A DNA stretch of 64,000 nucleotides from an uncultured Lachnospiraceae bacterium (GCA_910585995.1 CAJUGG010000076.1:1-64000); one strand, 5' to 3'. Shown: positions 18,983 through 28,877, counted from the first letter of the stretch. Notes: generated from the letters alone by a model not told the origin. Numbers and translations are program-made.

Positions 18983-20878
18983 ATGAGAAGAGAGAGAATA
19001 GGGTCGCTGCTGAGTGCGCTGCTGGCGTGTTTTGCATTGATGGTTTCATTGGGCGCGGATTTGAGCAGCATCAGTGCGGAAGCAGCGGTCGGAGGATTTT
19101 TTAATCTGATCGCAGTGAATATTAAGAAGCTGGAATATTTGCTCCCGGTCTTTACGTATCGGGATGGGCTTTTGGCTTTTTTTGTGTTGTGGTTTTTTGG
19201 GAAGACAAAGAGGGCTTCACTTCAGAGGATATCTGCCTGGGCTGTAAGAGTTCCTGCGGCGCTTACGGCGTTTTTTCTGGTGTTTGGATATAGTTTTCGC
19301 TATACCAATTCCTGGGATTTGATCTTTATGGATACCTTCCATCAATTGATTGCTCTGGGCATGATGGTCGGGTATTATGAGCTGTTTGTAAGGATCTATG
19401 GGATTTTGCTTAAAGGACTGGAACAGATGGCAGAAAAAAGAGAGGAAAACCCTGGAAGACTGGCTGAGTGGATCTTTGAGGAACATGCATTTTTCAGACC
19501 TGTACTGATCATCTTTGTGTGCTGGCTTCCTTATATACTGGCTAAATTTCCGGGAGCAGCCATGCCGGAGACTTTGGCGGAGATGCGGCAGTTTTACTGG
19601 AACTCGATCAATAATTATTATCCGCCGTTTCATACGCTAGCCCTGAGTCTTTTGATGCAGCTTGGAGGAGCACTGGGTTCCTATACGTTGGGATTTTTCC
19701 TGAATCTGCTGGTACAGCTTGCGCTTTTATGGTCGGCGTTTGGCTATGGATTTGTGCTGATGAAGCGCTGGAAGACGCCTTGTCTGTTCCGCTTTCTGGC
19801 ACTGGGAATCATCTGTGTGGTGCAGTTTTTTCCCATGGAAGCTACGATTGTGGAAAAAGATATACCCTATACAGCTTGTGTGATCTTTGTGGTGCTGCTT
19901 TTATATGAACAGATGCGGACCATGCAGGAAAAAGCAGATCTGTCTGCCGCTCAGATGGGGGGATATCTCTTAGCTTGTATGGGAGTAGCCTGCAACCGAA
20001 ATGAGGGATTTTATCTGATCTTTGCATCAGGAGTCGCGATGGCAGTCTATACGTACCGGCAGATTTTTCAAAAGAATCCACAGAAAAGCAAGCGGATCCT
20101 TTTTATGGTATTGGCTCCGATACTTTTGTTTGGAATCTATCAAAAGTTACTTTTGCCAGCCTGCGGGGTGGAGGACAATGGGCCGAAAGAAGCGTTGTCC
20201 ATACCTTTTCAGCAGACCGCGCGCTATGTAAGAGATTATGGAGAAGAAGTGCTGCCAGCGGACCAGGAGATCATCGCACAGGTATTAGACTATGAGAATC
20301 TGGCAGAACTCTATGACCCGATCACATCTGATCCGGTAAAATATACCTTTCATGCAGAGTCCCCACAGGATCTGACTGCCTATTTTGGACTCTGGTTTCG
20401 CCAGTTGATCAGACATCCAGGCAATGCAATAGAGGCAACCATGAACAATGCTTATGGCTGGTTTTACCAGGAAGGGTATGCACACAACTATATGATGACT
20501 TCCCAGATTGAAGGACATGATGTACGGTGGGAGATTGTACAGCCGGCAAAGTTAGCCGGGGTGCGCCAGGTGATGGAGCGGGTGGCCAAGCTGCTCTCCA
20601 GGATTCCGGTGCTTAACTGGTTTGAAAATGCAGGATTTGTCTCCTGGATGACGATTCTTTTAGGAGCAGTCTGGCTAGGAGCAGGTAAAAAACGCTATCT
20701 GCTGCCGCTGCTTCCCTTGTTGGTGGCACTGTTGGTCTGCATCGCGGCACCAACGTTTAACTATCAGATGCGTTATATTATGCCAGTAATGTTCTGTGTG
20801 CCGTTTTATCTGCCTATGGCGGCACAAAGTCTGAGCCTACAGAAGGCAGAAAAGAAAGAGGAGGAAACAGAGAGATGA
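18983..20878 (+). CDS. DUF6020-like polytopic membrane protein
   Basis: A 631-residue membrane protein with about 12 helices. It has the YPPFHTL block and a long loop (PVKYTFHAESPQDLTAYFG) that matches the second such protein in this window (SDPIKNQFHTDA and a following LTIGLRNKKIYIDAF), so the two are distant paralogues. The family looks like GT-C glycosyltransferases and is probably involved in cell-surface glycans; no activity is shown. GGAAGGTGAG precedes the start. Its stop overlaps the start of the barnase lipoprotein gene (ATGA). Confidence 0.72.
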   Translation: MRRERIGSLLSALLACFALMVSLGADLSSISAEAAVGGFFNLIAVNIKKLEYLLPVFTYRDGLLAFFVLWFFGKTKRASLQRISAWAVRVPAALTAFFLVFGYSFRYTNSWDLIFMDTFHQLIALGMMVGYYELFVRIYGILLKGLEQMAEKREENPGRLAEWIFEEHAFFRPVLIIFVCWLPYILAKFPGAAMPETLAEMRQFYWNSINNYYPPFHTLALSLLMQLGGALGSYTLGFFLNLLVQLALLWSAFGYGFVLMKRWKTPCLFRFLALGIICVVQFFPMEATIVEKDIPYTACVIFVVLLLYEQMRTMQEKADLSAAQMGGYLLACMGVACNRNEGFYLIFASGVAMAVYTYRQIFQKNPQKSKRILFMVLAPILLFGIYQKLLLPACGVEDNGPKEALSIPFQQTARYVRDYGEEVLPADQEIIAQVLDYENLAELYDPITSDPVKYTFHAESPQDLTAYFGLWFRQLIRHPGNAIEATMNNAYGWFYQEGYAHNYMMTSQIEGHDVRWEIVQPAKLAGVRQVMERVAKLLSRIPVLNWFENAGFVSWMTILLGAVWLGAGKKRYLLPLLPLLVALLVCIAAPTFNYQMRYIMPVMFCVPFYLPMAAQSLSLQKAEKKEEETER

Positions 20879-21537
20879 GACATCTGAAAAAATTGACACA
20901 TTTGTTCATTTTCATCAGTCTGCTCTTGTGCCTGACAGGCTGCGGAGCGCTGTTTGGAGTACAGGTGGATGAAGGAAACCGTATTCAGGAGACTGCACAG
21001 GCAGCAAGAGAGGCACGAGAGACAGAGGCGGAGGACGGCGAAGAACCGGAATCGCTTATTACGCAAGAGAGTGAGTCTTCAGCGCCGGATCAGGAGTTGG
21101 AATCGGATGATGAGATAGCAGATCCTGAAGTGGACGGAACACAGCCCTCTGAGGAGACAGAGGCAGAAGATACCACAGAAGATTTGCTTCCAGAAGACGG
21201 AAGCTACACTTCCAAGGAGGATGTGGCGCTGTATCTGTATCAGTACGGGCATCTGCCGTCCAACTTTATCACCAAAAAAGAAGCAGAGAAGTTAGGATGG
21301 GAGGGAGGCTCCTTAGAACCCTATGCGCCAGGGATGTGTATTGGCGGGAGCCATTTTGGAAATTATGAAGGACTTTTACCGGAAAAAGAAGGCCGAAGCT
21401 ATACAGAATGTGATATTGATACCCTAGGAGCCGACCAACGCGGCGCCAAACGAATCGTCTTTTCCAACGACGGACTGATCTATTATACCGAAGACCACTA
21501 TGAATCTTTTGAACTTTTATATGGAGAGGAATCCTGA
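20875..21537 (+). CDS. Barnase-family ribonuclease with lipoprotein signal
   Basis: A signal peptide ends in a lipobox (LTGC, Cys 23); an acidic linker (about 35-105) leads to a barnase domain (about 108-218). The fold's landmarks are present: DVALYLYQYGHLPSNFITK, PGMCIGGSHFGN, YTECDID (catalytic Glu), RGAKRIVFSNDG (Arg pair) and EDHYESF (catalytic His). All expected catalytic residues look intact, so active RNase is likely. Lipid anchoring would place it outside the membrane. Barstar follows with a 1-base overlap. Role may be competition, RNA scavenging or a two-gene toxin pair. Confidence 0.88.
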   Translation: MRHLKKLTHLFIFISLLLCLTGCGALFGVQVDEGNRIQETAQAAREARETEAEDGEEPESLITQESESSAPDQELESDDEIADPEVDGTQPSEETEAEDTTEDLLPEDGSYTSKEDVALYLYQYGHLPSNFITKKEAEKLGWEGGSLEPYAPGMCIGGSHFGNYEGLLPEKEGRSYTECDIDTLGADQRGAKRIVFSNDGLIYYTEDHYESFELLYGEES

Positions 21538-21806
21538 TGCTGACTTGTCGATTGGATGGAAAAAAACTGACTACCAGAGAACTGCTGCATAAGACCTTGG
21601 CAGAAGAGCTTCATCTGCCCGCATGGTATGGACACAATCTGGACGCCTTGTATGACTGTCTGACAGAGAAGACAGAAAACATACAGATCATCCTCTGCCA
21701 TCAAGAAGAGATGGAAGCAGCGCTTGGCAAGTATGCCAAAGCGCTGCTTCAAGTGATGCAGGATGCTGCGAAAGAGAATCCGCGGGTGGAACTTCAAAAA
21801 ATGTGA
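21537..21806 (+). CDS. Barstar-family RNase inhibitor
   Basis: An 89-residue cytoplasmic protein with the barstar core LPAWYGHNLDALYDCL (about 28-43); the Asp in DALYDCL corresponds to the residue that plugs the barnase active site. Its start overlaps the stop of the lipoprotein barnase gene, so the pair is translationally coupled. It would protect the cell from RNase that folds before export. It ends 19 bases before the convergent araA stop. Confidence 0.9.
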   Translation: MLTCRLDGKKLTTRELLHKTLAEELHLPAWYGHNLDALYDCLTEKTENIQIILCHQEEMEAALGKYAKALLQVMQDAAKENPRVELQKM

Positions 21807-21825
21807 TATGGTAAAAGAATAACTT

Positions 21826-23313
21826 CTACCGATAAGCAATCGCATTCCATCTTAACTCATTTTTAAAGTTCCGGATCGTAGTCTCTTCGTCGATTACTAC
21901 GCTCTCGATGCCCATAGCTGCTGCCCAGTCGACCATCTGTTCTACGGACAGGTCGTAGGAAAAGGCGGAGTGATGTGCACCGCCGGCTAAGATCCAGCTT
22001 TCTGTACCAACTGCCAGATTGGGTCTTGGTGTCCAGAAAGCGGTCGCAACCGGAAGTTTTGGCATGGGTTTTTCCACCTTTTTGCAGTCCACTGCGTTGA
22101 TAATCAGACGGAAACGGTTGCCAAGATCGATCAGGGATGTGGCAACTGCCGGTCCGGTCTTGGAGGTAAATACCAGGCGGGCCGGGTCTTCACGGTTGCC
22201 CATCGTAAGCGGCTGCACTTTGATGGAGATGGGACCCTCGGAGATCGTCGGGCATACTTCCAGCATATGGGACTGTAAGATGCCCTCTTTGCCTGGAACC
22301 AGATTGTAGGTGTAATCTTCCATAAAGGAAGTTCCCTTGGCATCTTTGATGCCTTCGGTCATCACTTTCATCAGTCGTACCATCGCTGCGGTCTTCCAGT
22401 CGCCTTCAGCGCCGAAGCCGTAGCCTTTTTCCATCAGACGCTGGATTGCAAGGCCCGGAAGCTGCTGTAAGCCGCCCAACATGCCAAAATGGGTGACGAT
22501 TGCATGATAATCGCCGTCCTTTAAAAATTTCTCTGCACCGATCTCAATCTGTGCCTGTACAGCCACATGACGGCGAAACTCTGCTTCATCTCTGCCTTCG
22601 AGAAGGATCTCGTAGTTCTGATAGTATTCCTCTACCAGAGCATCCACATCACTCTTTGGTACAGCATCCACATAGGCTACCAGATCATTGACATTATAGT
22701 GATCGATCTCCCATCCAAACTTAATCTGTGCCTCTACCTTGTCACCTTCTGTGACTGCCACATTGTTCATATTGTCGCCTACACGGCAGACGCGGGTATG
22801 AGAGGACTCCATCACGCCGATTGCAGTGCGCATCCAGCTTCCCAGACGCTTCTGCACTTCTTTATTGCTCCAGTGGCCGAAGATTAATTTTCTCTCGATG
22901 CCCATGCGGCTCTCGATATGGCCATATTCCCGGTCTCCATGTGCAGACTGGTTTTCATTCATAAAGTCCATGTCGATTGTGCCATAAGGGATCTCTTCAT
23001 TAAACTGTGTCAGGAGATGACACAGCGGCTTCTTGTATTCCTGTAGTCCGATAATCCACATCTTAGCTGGGGAGAAGGTGTGCATCCAGGTGATCACGCC
23101 GGCACAATCCGGATCGTTATTGGCATCATTTAAAGTCTGACGAATGGAAGCCTGACTGATCAGTGTTGGCTTTAAGATGATTTCGAACGGCAGTTCGCCT
23201 CCTTTGTTAAGTCCCTCAACGATTTTTGCAGATTGCTCTGCGACCTTTCGCAGACACTCGTCCCCATACAGGTCCTGTGAACCTGTGCAAAACCAGAATT
23301 TATAGTTTTTCAT
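21826..23313 (-). CDS. araA: L-arabinose isomerase
   Basis: Converts L-arabinose to L-ribulose. The 495 residues match the family's usual length from MKNYKFWFCTGSQDLYG to the end, with the sugar-binding block HTFSPAKMWI and GAEGDWKTAAMVRLMK. The start chosen follows AAGGAGAC. A longer reading frame runs 324 bases further upstream through three 34-codon repeats and is not believed to be protein. The gene ends the arabinose cluster; araB and araD are not in the window. Confidence 0.95.
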   Translation of the reverse strand: MKNYKFWFCTGSQDLYGDECLRKVAEQSAKIVEGLNKGGELPFEIILKPTLISQASIRQTLNDANNDPDCAGVITWMHTFSPAKMWIIGLQEYKKPLCHLLTQFNEEIPYGTIDMDFMNENQSAHGDREYGHIESRMGIERKLIFGHWSNKEVQKRLGSWMRTAIGVMESSHTRVCRVGDNMNNVAVTEGDKVEAQIKFGWEIDHYNVNDLVAYVDAVPKSDVDALVEEYYQNYEILLEGRDEAEFRRHVAVQAQIEIGAEKFLKDGDYHAIVTHFGMLGGLQQLPGLAIQRLMEKGYGFGAEGDWKTAAMVRLMKVMTEGIKDAKGTSFMEDYTYNLVPGKEGILQSHMLEVCPTISEGPISIKVQPLTMGNREDPARLVFTSKTGPAVATSLIDLGNRFRLIINAVDCKKVEKPMPKLPVATAFWTPRPNLAVGTESWILAGGAHHSAFSYDLSVEQMVDWAAAMGIESVVIDEETTIRNFKNELRWNAIAYR

Positions 23314-23328
23314 TTTTGTCTCCTTATT

Positions 23329-23634
23329 GAAGTTCCGCATCTCCCCTCTCAATGCCCCATATCTAAAAGCATTTCCGATCACTTTGTGCTCGAAAATCCT
23401 TTTGGGCATTGTCCGGTCCGATGCTGATTTGAAGTTCCGCATCTTCCCTCCCAATGCCCCATGTCTAAAAGCATTTCCGATCACTTTGTGCTCGAAAATC
23501 CTTTTGAGCATTGTCCGGTCCGATGCTGATTTGAAGTTCCGCATCTCCCCTCTCAATGCCCCATATCTAAAAGCATTTCCGATTACTTTGTACTCGAAAA
23601 TCCTTTTGGGCATTGTCCGGTCCGATGCTGTTTT
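23329..23634 (-). repeat. Three tandem 102-bp hairpin leader units before araA (family L)
   Basis: Three units of exactly 102 bp, differing at few bases, fill the gap between araR and araA. Read on the minus strand each starts CAGCATCGGACCGGACAATG and closes with GGGGCATTGAGAGGGGAG then GATGCGGAACT. GCATC pairs with GATGC and CAATGCCC with GGGCATTG. The last unit's tail runs straight into the araA ribosome site. The same architecture occurs before aspS, dapF, gatA and a small gene. Because 102 is divisible by three and no stop falls in frame, the repeats look like coding sequence. Confidence 0.88.
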
Positions 23635-23657
23635 CATAAATTACTTGACACTATCTG

Positions 23658-24746
23658 TTAAAATCCTTCTATTTTCTTTACCGAGTCACGCACCAGGATC
23701 TTTGGGCGAAATAGATATTCACCGTCAAAATCCGGCTCTTCGATCAGGGTAAGCATATTTTTGGCCGCCTTACACCCAAGCTCTTCCATCGGATAGGGAA
23801 CCGACGTAATATGAGGCTCTGCCAACATGGATAACTCTGAAGCATCAATGCTTGCCACAGAAAGCTGGCCCGGAACACGAAAGCCTTCCTTGTGAAGAAG
23901 TTCAATCAATCCAAATGCCACTTCATCATTATAGCACAATACTGCGGTACAGCCAATTAATCTTCGCAGAACAGAGTCCTTAATCATTCTCAAAGATTTC
24001 TGATCCATGGTATCGATCCAGAGAATACTTTTGTCATCCACATTCAGACCCGCCCGCAAGAGCGCATTGACATAGCCTGTATACCGAAGTTTACCCTGAC
24101 CGTCATCCGCTTTGAAAATCCCGGCAATCTTGCGGTGCCCTTGGGAGAGCAGGTAATTGACTGCCTCCTCTGCCACATGAACATCGTCAAGTGCCACGAC
24201 AGGCGCATCTAATTCCGGATAGCCGCAGTTAAAAAACAGCAATGCGATCTGGCGTCTTTTCAGTTCCTGATAATATTCCAAGTTGGGATTGGGAAGTGCA
24301 CTTTTGGTCGCTTCCACAATCACACCATCGACATTGTCTTTTTCCAGGATTCCTTCTAAAATTTTGCGCTCATTGTCTACCCGGTTGTTGGTAAAGGCGA
24401 TCTGCGTGGTATAGCCTGAGCCGGACAGGGTCTGCACGATGCCTTGCAGCGTCGGCGGAAAGATATAGCCGTCCACATAAGTACTGATGACTGCGATGTT
24501 CATCAGCCGTTTTCGGATGCTTCCCTTTCGGCTTCCGACATAGGTGCCGCTGCCCCGGACTCTCTCCAAAAGCCCTTCTGCTTCTAAGACACCAAGGGCA
24601 TGGCGTACCGTCTGGCGGCTCAGTCCAAACATCCGGCTCAGTTCATTTTCCGAATACAGCTTATCTCCCGCACGCAGTTCTTTTTGATTGATCTTTTCCT
24701 TGATCCAGTTTACCAGTGATATATATTTTGCTTCCTGTCGCCTCAT
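23658..24746 (-). CDS. araR: Arabinose-responsive repressor AraR (GntR-LacI hybrid)
   Basis: The N-terminal 75 residues are a GntR winged helix (SENELSRMFGLSRQTVRHAL, then GLLERVRGSGTYV). Residues about 80-362 are a LacI/PBP-like effector domain (VDGVIVEATKS, GHRKIAGIF, SIDASELSML). This hybrid layout is that of B. subtilis AraR, which releases DNA on binding arabinose. Its place between the sugar transporter and araA supports the name. Palindromic TTGTATACAA boxes upstream of the transport operon are candidate sites. Confidence 0.88.
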   Translation of the reverse strand: MRRQEAKYISLVNWIKEKINQKELRAGDKLYSENELSRMFGLSRQTVRHALGVLEAEGLLERVRGSGTYVGSRKGSIRKRLMNIAVISTYVDGYIFPPTLQGIVQTLSGSGYTTQIAFTNNRVDNERKILEGILEKDNVDGVIVEATKSALPNPNLEYYQELKRRQIALLFFNCGYPELDAPVVALDDVHVAEEAVNYLLSQGHRKIAGIFKADDGQGKLRYTGYVNALLRAGLNVDDKSILWIDTMDQKSLRMIKDSVLRRLIGCTAVLCYNDEVAFGLIELLHKEGFRVPGQLSVASIDASELSMLAEPHITSVPYPMEELGCKAAKNMLTLIEEPDFDGEYLFRPKILVRDSVKKIEGF

Positions 24747-24804
24747 ATACTCTCACAGAGCCGCTGCCAAAAGGCGGCCCTTCCTTTTACCAAATATTCC
24801 GCTC

Positions 24805-25959
24805 TTATTTTTTCCGTTTGGATACCAAGTCGATGGTAACGGCGCCTAAGAGTACCGCGCCTTTTACAATCTTCTGCAAATCTGTGGAAAAACCGTACAG
24901 GGACATACCATTATTTAAGATACCCATGATAAAGGCTCCGACTACAGCGCCGATAATCGTACCGATACCTCCGGAAGTAGCAGCACCGCCGATATAACAG
25001 GAGGCGATAGCGTCCATCTCGAACTGATCGCCGGCCTTTGGCGTTGCAGACGCGTTACGTGCAGACAGGACGATACCAGCTACAGCACAGAGAAGTCCCA
25101 TGTTGGTGTATACCCAGAAGAACACCTTCTCGGTATTGATACCGGACAGTTTTGCTGCTTTGGCATTGCCGCCCAGTGCGTAGATCTGACGTCCAGCCAC
25201 GGTCTTGGTGGTGATAAAATGATACAGTCCTACTAAAAGCGCCATCAAAACCAATACAAACGGGATACCACTGTAGCAAGCCAGTTTGTAGAAGAAGAAC
25301 CATACGATACCAATGATAATAGCATCTTTTACGATTAACTGCCAGGTAGGATTCGTTGCAAATCCATATTTTTTCTTGGTTGCAACACTCTTTAATTCTG
25401 CAAGCACAATCAGTACGGAGATTACTGCCGCCACGATCAGACATACCAGGTCAATGTTGCCTACCTTGATCGTCGGAAGGAAGCCTGCGCCTATGTAGAC
25501 AAAATTATTGGGAAGAGGTCCTTTGGTTTGTGCTTTTAAGAGCACATAGGTAAGACCACGGCCCATCAGCATGGTTGCCAGTGTTACAATAAAAGGAGGG
25601 ATCCCCAGTTTGGAGATAAAAAATCCTGCAAACATACCGCAGAGCAGACCAACAATCAGTGCTGCGATAATGGCAATCCACATATTCCATCCATAGTCCA
25701 CCATACCGATACCGATGACGGCGCCGCAGGTTGCCACGATGGAGCCGACACCTAAGTCGACATTGCCAGTCAGTACGCACAACAGCATACCAACGGCCAG
25801 GATGACGATATAACCATTCTGCATGATCAGGTTGTTGATGTTTGCCGGAGACAGATTTTTGCCGCCGGTCAGGATTGCAAAAATAAGATAAACCGCTATA
25901 AGCGCCAGTACCATACCGTACTGTCTCATATCAATATTGACAACTTTTTTATTTTCCAT
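24805..25959 (-). CDS. mmsB: Monosaccharide ABC transporter permease (MmsB/GguB/XylH type)
   Basis: A 384-residue membrane protein with about ten helices and the ribose/galactose-type permease signature (LTGNVDLGVGSIVATCGAV, ALGGNAKAAKLSGI, GGIGTIIGAVVGA). It pairs with the ATPase upstream (2-base gap) and the periplasmic-type binding lipoprotein. With araR and araA downstream, the cargo is most likely L-arabinose; xylose or galactose could also be carried, as GguAB systems do. Confidence 0.88.
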   Translation of the reverse strand: MENKKVVNIDMRQYGMVLALIAVYLIFAILTGGKNLSPANINNLIMQNGYIVILAVGMLLCVLTGNVDLGVGSIVATCGAVIGIGMVDYGWNMWIAIIAALIVGLLCGMFAGFFISKLGIPPFIVTLATMLMGRGLTYVLLKAQTKGPLPNNFVYIGAGFLPTIKVGNIDLVCLIVAAVISVLIVLAELKSVATKKKYGFATNPTWQLIVKDAIIIGIVWFFFYKLACYSGIPFVLVLMALLVGLYHFITTKTVAGRQIYALGGNAKAAKLSGINTEKVFFWVYTNMGLLCAVAGIVLSARNASATPKAGDQFEMDAIASCYIGGAATSGGIGTIIGAVVGAFIMGILNNGMSLYGFSTDLQKIVKGAVLLGAVTIDLVSKRKK

Positions 25960-25961
25960 GA

Positions 25962-27512
25962 TTACGCACCTTTCCTGTTATCAGCCATAATACAGCCCAT
26001 GATCTTTTCCTGAGTCATCTCTTCCTTCATCAGTTCGCCTGCGATATGGCCCTCATTGATCACATACAGCCTGTCACAGGTGCCAATGATCTCCGGCATC
26101 TCAGAGGAGATGATGATGACCGCTTTTCCTGCTTTTGCCAGATCGTTGATGACACAGTAGATCTCATACTTTGCACCCACGTCAATACCACGCGTGGGTT
26201 CATCCAGAATCAGTACATCCGGCTGGGTCAGCATCCATTTGGCAAGAACCACTTTCTGCTGGTTGCCGCCGGAGAGAGAACCTACCGCCTGGTCGATGGA
26301 ATTGGCTTTTACATTAATCAGTTTCTTATATTCTTCTGCTTTTAGGATCTCTTCGTTGGAATCTACCACACCGTTTTTGGAGAAGAAATTACGAAGAGCT
26401 GCCATAGTCATATTTTTCTTGATATCGTCGATCAGGACCAGTCCGTTGCCTTTGCGGTCTTCGGATACATAGGCCAACTTGTTGTCGATGGCTGTCCGTA
26501 CATCTTTCAGATCTACTTCTTTGCCATTCATCTTTACCGTACCGCTGATCTTCTGTCCATAGGATTTTCCGAATACGCTCATGGCAAATTCGGTACGTCC
26601 AGCTCCCATCAGTCCCGCAAGTCCTACGACTTCGCCGGCTTTTACCTGGATGTTTATATCCTTTAATACCTGCCGATTGGGATCTTCTGGATGATAGGCA
26701 TTCCAGTTCTGTACTTCAAAGATGGTATCTCCAATGGTCACTCCCTCACGAATCGGGTAACGGTTGGTCAATTCACGTCCCACCATACCTTTGATGATAC
26801 GGTCTTCGGAAAAATCATCCACGCCCTTTTGTAGTGTCTCGATGGTGTGTCCGTCACGGATGACCGTGATGGAATCCGCCACATAGCTGATCTCATTCAG
26901 CTTATGCGAGATGATAATCATGGTCACATCGTGTTTTTTCAGCTCCAGCATGATCTCCAAAAGCTTTGCGGACTCTTCATCGTTAAGTGCGGCTGTAGGT
27001 TCGTCCAGAATCAGAAGCTCCACATCCTTGGCCATGGCCTTGGCGATCTCGATGAGCTGCTGTTTGCCCACACCCAGAGAACTGACAGGTACATTCACGT
27101 CTTCGTCTTCTAGTCCTACCTTTGCAAGCATCTCGGTCGCCTTAGCTCTGGTCTTCGTCCAGTCGATCACGCCTTTGCCGGAACACTGCTCATTTCCCAG
27201 AAATACATTCTCTGCTACGGACAGATATGGGCTTAGTGCCAGCTCCTGATGGATGATGACGATTCCTTTGGCTTCACTGTCTTTGATCTTGTGGAATTTT
27301 CCGATCTCTCCTTTGTAGACGATATCGCCGGAATAGGTTCCGTAGGAATATACGCCGGAGAGCACGTTCATCAGCGTGGATTTTCCGGCTCCGTTTTCTC
27401 CGCACAACGCATGAACCTCGCCTTTTTTCACTTTTAGATTCACATCATCGAGTGCTTTCACGCCTGAAAATTCCTTGGTTATGTGGTTCATCTCCAAGAT
27501 ATAATCTGACAT
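25962..27512 (-). CDS. mmsA: Monosaccharide ABC transporter ATPase, two nucleotide-binding domains (MmsA/GguA type)
   Basis: Duplicated ABC domain of the sugar CUT2 family, 516 residues. The first half has Walker [11 protein letters not shown] (about 38) and Walker [12 protein letters not shown]; the second has signature LSGGNQQKV and [13 protein letters not shown], while its Walker A-like loop is degenerate (GLMGAGRTE), as is usual for CUT2 proteins. AAGGAGCAAGAGGT precedes the start. A terminator between mmsE and this gene suggests it is made at a lower level than the binding protein. Confidence 0.93.
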   Translation of the reverse strand: MSDYILEMNHITKEFSGVKALDDVNLKVKKGEVHALCGENGAGKSTLMNVLSGVYSYGTYSGDIVYKGEIGKFHKIKDSEAKGIVIIHQELALSPYLSVAENVFLGNEQCSGKGVIDWTKTRAKATEMLAKVGLEDEDVNVPVSSLGVGKQQLIEIAKAMAKDVELLILDEPTAALNDEESAKLLEIMLELKKHDVTMIIISHKLNEISYVADSITVIRDGHTIETLQKGVDDFSEDRIIKGMVGRELTNRYPIREGVTIGDTIFEVQNWNAYHPEDPNRQVLKDINIQVKAGEVVGLAGLMGAGRTEFAMSVFGKSYGQKISGTVKMNGKEVDLKDVRTAIDNKLAYVSEDRKGNGLVLIDDIKKNMTMAALRNFFSKNGVVDSNEEILKAEEYKKLINVKANSIDQAVGSLSGGNQQKVVLAKWMLTQPDVLILDEPTRGIDVGAKYEIYCVINDLAKAGKAVIIISSEMPEIIGTCDRLYVINEGHIAGELMKEEMTQEKIMGCIMADNRKGA

Positions 27513-27596
27513 ACCTCTTGCTCCTTTTCTTAATATTTCCGTGGCAGAAGACCAGTCGTGTCTGTATCTGGCCTCTGCCTTCGGATGAACTCCTGT

Positions 27597-27623
27597 AAAA
27601 AGGCGGCGGTTCGAGCCGCCGCC
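27597..27623 (-). terminator. Terminator/attenuator between mmsE and mmsA
   Basis: On the minus strand a perfect GC-rich stem (GGCGGCGGC against GCCGCCGCC, TCGAA loop region) is followed by TTTTT. It lies within the arabinose operon, so partial termination would lower ATPase/permease expression relative to the binding protein. Confidence 0.8.
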
Positions 27624-27638
27624 ACAGTCAGGCTGTTA

Positions 27639-28808
27639 TTACAGTCCCAGATCTTCTGGTTTATAATATTTGCTTTCTTCGACTACCACTTCCACAAGGT
27701 TGTCTTTGTCAACTGCCACAGGAGTACACAGATAAGAAGGCACTACGATGACATGGTTGTCATAGGTTGTGGTATCATTGATCTCCGGCTCTGTGCCTTT
27801 CATCACTGCTTCTACCATGGTTACGCATTTATCAGCCAAAAGACTGGTATCTTTAAAGATGGTAGCAGTCTGGGTTCCGTCAAGGATATTTTTGCATGCC
27901 ATCAGCTCTGCGTCCTGTCCGGTTACTAAAGGCCAGTTCTCAGCGGTATAGCCAGCACCCTGAAGAGCGGCTTTGATACCATAGGAAAATCCGTCAAATG
28001 CGCTGCAGGCGATGTCCAGATCTTCATCTGCATAATAACCTGTCAGATAGTTCTCACACCACTGTTGAGCGGTCTCCTGAGACCATCTTAAGATACAGGT
28101 ATCATCAAAGGAAGTTCTGCCGGTCTTACATACAAGTGTACCGTCATCCAGATAGGGCTGAAGAACACCCATCACACCTTTGTGAAGCAATACGGCGTTA
28201 TTGTCATCCGGTGAACCCATAAAGAACTCGATGGTATAGCTCTCGCCTGCTTCTCTGGCAGCATCCAGATCTTTTTTATTCTTGATGTACTCGCCGATAG
28301 CAGTACCAACACCTTCGTTATCGAAGGATGCATAGTAGGAGATCGCATCGCTGTCCATCAAGAGACGGTCATAGGCAATGATCGGAATACCGGCATTTTT
28401 TGCCTGCTCTTCTACAGTTGTCAGTGCGCCTGCGTCAATAGCTGCAATTACCAGACACTTTGCGCCGGATGAGATCATATTTTCGATCTGAGAGACCTGT
28501 GTCTGCACCTCATCCTCTGCATACTGAAGATCCACTTCATAGCCAAGAGCTTCCAGTTTTAGCTTCATGTTTTCGCCGTCTTTGATCCATCTCTCGGAAG
28601 ACTGGGTTGGCATTGCCACGCCGATTCTCGCAGTTTCCCCATCTGTAGCTGCCGCAGCCGGCGCTCCTTCTGCCCCTGTCTCATCAGTAGCTGCTTCACT
28701 ATCCGCTGGTGCAGCATCTGAAGGTGTTGTTTCATTGCCGCCGCAGCCGACCATCATCGCTGCTACCATAGAAATCGCAAGAATTGTACTTAGTAGTTTT
28801 TTCTTCAT
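27639..28808 (-). CDS. mmsE: Sugar-binding lipoprotein of the arabinose ABC transporter (ChvE/MmsE type)
   Basis: Lipoprotein signal with lipobox MMVGC (Cys 22), an Ala/Glu-rich linker, then a type I periplasmic-binding fold (ARIGVAMPTQSSERWIKDG, ISSGAKCLVIAAIDAG, IIAYDRLLMDS). Mature length fits ChvE-like xylose/arabinose/glucose binders. The start chosen (389 residues) follows GGGAGGAC; an upstream in-frame start 201 bases earlier lies in the operator region. First gene of the operon, preceded by a candidate AraR box and followed by a terminator. Confidence 0.9.
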   Translation of the reverse strand: MKKKLLSTILAISMVAAMMVGCGGNETTPSDAAPADSEAATDETGAEGAPAAAATDGETARIGVAMPTQSSERWIKDGENMKLKLEALGYEVDLQYAEDEVQTQVSQIENMISSGAKCLVIAAIDAGALTTVEEQAKNAGIPIIAYDRLLMDSDAISYYASFDNEGVGTAIGEYIKNKKDLDAAREAGESYTIEFFMGSPDDNNAVLLHKGVMGVLQPYLDDGTLVCKTGRTSFDDTCILRWSQETAQQWCENYLTGYYADEDLDIACSAFDGFSYGIKAALQGAGYTAENWPLVTGQDAELMACKNILDGTQTATIFKDTSLLADKCVTMVEAVMKGTEPEINDTTTYDNHVIVVPSYLCTPVAVDKDNLVEVVVEESKYYKPEDLGL

Positions 28809-28848
28809 ACTTGTTGTCCTCCCAACATAAGATTGAATTTTAAAGTTA

Positions 28849-28877
28849 TATTTACAAGTTGTCTCTGCAGAAATCAA
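28849..28877 (-). promoter_or_regulatory. Candidate promoter of the arabinose transport operon
   Basis: On the minus strand TTGATT, 17-base spacer, TAAATA, about 40 bases before the mmsE start. The palindromic TTTGTATACAAA abuts its -35, well placed for repression. Confidence 0.45.

Noticed and set aside
23329..23634. Possible CRISPR array
   Set aside because: The 102-bp units are contiguous, without spacers, and no cas gene is near.
23314..23637. N-terminal extension of AraA by three 34-residue repeats
   Set aside because: AraA has normal length and a good ribosome site at the inner ATG; the repeats are non-coding hairpins found elsewhere.
24755..24790. Terminator between mmsB and araR
   Set aside because: The GC-rich stem is short and not followed by a T-run on the minus strand.
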